Source: an uncultured Bacilli bacterium (GTDB lineage Bacteria > Bacillota_I > Bacilli_A > RF39 > UBA660). From it: 7,742 nucleotides of DNA. The stretch spans positions 1 through 7,742 of the forward strand of contig CANRME010000059.1 in NCBI GenBank assembly GCA_947631655.1, written 5' to 3'. The notes below the pieces were generated by a model. It was given only the letters and a program-made list of their open reading frames with translations, was not told the DNA's origin and ran no database searches. The position numbers were made by a program, and so were the translations under genes. Of this stretch, positions 7,049 to 7,742 are shown piece by piece. How positions within the stretch are numbered: position 1 is the stretch's first letter; each line of letters begins with the position of its first letter.

Positions 7049-7379
7049 AACTAATCACTTTCTTTGCTGTTACTTTATAAGGATTATTAAGGAGAAGATT
7101 AAGCCCTGGAGTGAGTACTTCTACTCCCTTACTTAAACTAATTATTATTTCTTCATCATTATTATTAGTAATTTCTACTTCAATATCTTTACCAATTTCT
7201 TTTTCAATTTCCTCGTAGGTATAATCATCTTCATAAAAACCTACTACATCATATAATGTATCTTCCAATCTATTCTTATTAATCATTATTCTCCCAATAT
7301 CTATTAAACTCATAAGTATTAATAAAAGTATTGGTAAAATAATAACAAATTCAACCAGTGCTTGACCCTTTCTATTCAT
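7041..7379 (-). CDS. tadE: TadE-like minor pilin
   Basis: The 112-residue protein has the classic TadE start: MNRKG, then QALVEFVIILPILLLILMSL and DIGR, with one membrane helix at about 8-29. Cleavage after G5 by a prepilin peptidase would leave Glu10 at +5, as in Flp-type pilins. The polar domain contains an acidic segment (49-64) and ends with a TadE-like tail, VLTPGLNLLLNNPYKVTAKK. The ATG at 7379 has AAGGGAT just upstream, over the stop of the pilin gene. TadE proteins are minor pilins needed for pilus assembly. Its place between the major pilin and TadZ fits this role. Confidence 0.9.
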   Translation of the reverse strand: MNRKGQALVEFVIILPILLLILMSLIDIGRIMINKNRLEDTLYDVVGFYEDDYTYEEIEKEIGKDIEVEITNNNDEEIIISLSKGVEVLTPGLNLLLNNPYKVTAKKVISYE

Positions 7380-7387
7380 AATATCCC

Positions 7388-7600
7388 TTATTTCATTACT
7401 TCTTCTAATTTTTTATCGACACATTTACCTTCCCCCGGTTTATCTCCCTCTTCATACTCTTTATCTACCATCGAACAAGAAGTTTTTGTTATAGAATCTT
7501 TTAAATATCCTCCAAAATAATTTACCAAACTTATCGTAATAACACTAATTATTGCAATAATTAAAACATACTCAATTAAAGCTTGACCACGTCTTCCCAT
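7388..7600 (-). CDS. flp: Flp-type major pilin of the Tad pilus
   Basis: The 70-residue prepilin has a short basic leader, MGRRG, followed by QALIEYVLIIAIISVITISL, the Flp pattern with Glu at +5 and Tyr at +6 after cleavage at G5. The hydrophobic stretch at about 9-28 is both membrane helix and pilus-core helix, and GGYLKDSI matches the family. The mature protein would be 65 residues. It has a charged tail holding two cysteines (C42 and C60) that could form a disulfide loop, which Flp pilins generally lack. It is the first gene after the promoter, as expected for the most abundant product. The ATG at 7600 has AGGAAG seven bases upstream. No processing peptidase gene is in the window. Confidence 0.89.
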   Translation of the reverse strand: MGRRGQALIEYVLIIAIISVITISLVNYFGGYLKDSITKTSCSMVDKEYEEGDKPGEGKCVDKKLEEVMK

Positions 7601-7624
7601 AACGTCACTTCCTACTCTAATATA

Positions 7625-7653
7625 ATAATAAATTAATTCACAAAAAAAGTCAA
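7625..7653 (-). promoter_or_regulatory. Sigma-A type promoter of the tad operon
   Basis: On the minus strand a -35 box TTGACT (7653-7648) is followed by exactly 17 bases and a -10 box TATTAT (7630-7625). The expected start point near 7618 would leave a leader of about 18 bases holding the AGGAAG ribosome site of the pilin gene. Both boxes are close to consensus, and the placement before the first tad gene is as expected. No other equally good promoter is seen in the window. Confidence 0.77.
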
Positions 7654-7668
7654 TGAATAAGGTTCATT
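7652..7668. promoter_or_regulatory. Inverted repeat overlapping the tad -35 box, possible operator
   Basis: AATGAA (7652-7657) and TTCATT (7663-7668) form a six-base inverted repeat around five bases. The lower arm shares bases with the -35 element, a position where a repressor or activator could act. The arms are short and A/T-rich, so chance is a real alternative. Confidence 0.35.
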
Positions 7669-7684
7669 TGTTAATCCTTTTTAG

Positions 7685-7717
7685 AAATGTCAGTCTAAGT
7701 TTTTTTAAAATGTCAGT
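7685..7717. repeat. Two 10-bp direct repeats, AAATGTCAGT, 23 bp apart
   Basis: Identical copies of AAATGTCAGT lie at 7685-7694 and 7708-7717, start to start 23 bp, about two helical turns. They lie 32-64 bp upstream of the tad -35 box. They could be binding sites for an activator of the pilus operon. They could also be part of something that continues past the window edge, such as the repeated end of an insertion sequence. Confidence 0.55.
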
Positions 7718-7742
7718 TTATTACATGATAGAATATACTTCC

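Overview
The window is about three-quarters A+T and nearly every base is coding on the minus strand. It looks like a low-GC, single-membrane member of the Bacillota. No outer-membrane secretin gene is present, Shine-Dalgarno sites are strong, and the gene content is a Tad/Flp pilus locus next to late competence genes. The standard bacterial code appears to apply: tadZ ends in TGA, while tryptophan is written TGG. The phenotype and the exact lineage cannot be read from this stretch.

Reading in the direction of transcription (right to left), 7601-7742 is an upstream control region. It holds a good sigma-A type promoter (TTGACT, 17 bp, TATTAT), an inverted repeat touching the -35 box, and two copies of a 10-bp direct repeat spaced 23 bp apart. 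Next comes a compact seven-gene Tad operon: Flp-type pilin (7388-7600), TadE (7041-7379), a second TadE/TadF-like minor pilin (6680-7048), TadZ/CpaE-like ATPase (5900-6670), TadA/CpaF motor ATPase (4566-5903), TadB (3534-4547) and TadC (2831-3532). Genes overlap or sit within 18 bases of one another. A hairpin plus U-tract terminator at 2806-2832 closes the unit. No prepilin peptidase, secretin or pilus-assembly CpaB gene is in view.

After a 106-115 bp A-tract-rich gap, a second same-strand group follows: a DUF1016/YhcG-type PDDEXK nuclease (1720-2715), comEA (1083-1706) and comEC (1 to about 1114, cut by the window edge). The comEC start lies inside comEA and may be a TTG codon, so this real gene is easy to miss. 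The nuclease gene ends 13 bases before comEA and carries the comEA ribosome binding site over its stop codon, which suggests joint transcription.

Taken together, the window places a complete Tad motor, platform and pilin set directly upstream of the DNA receptor (ComEA) and DNA channel (ComEC) of natural transformation, with a nuclease gene between them. The hypothesis most worth testing is that this Tad pilus is the DNA-uptake pilus of this organism, as Flp/Tad pili are known to be in Micrococcus luteus. The nuclease may be a resident guard or processing enzyme, or merely an inserted accessory gene.
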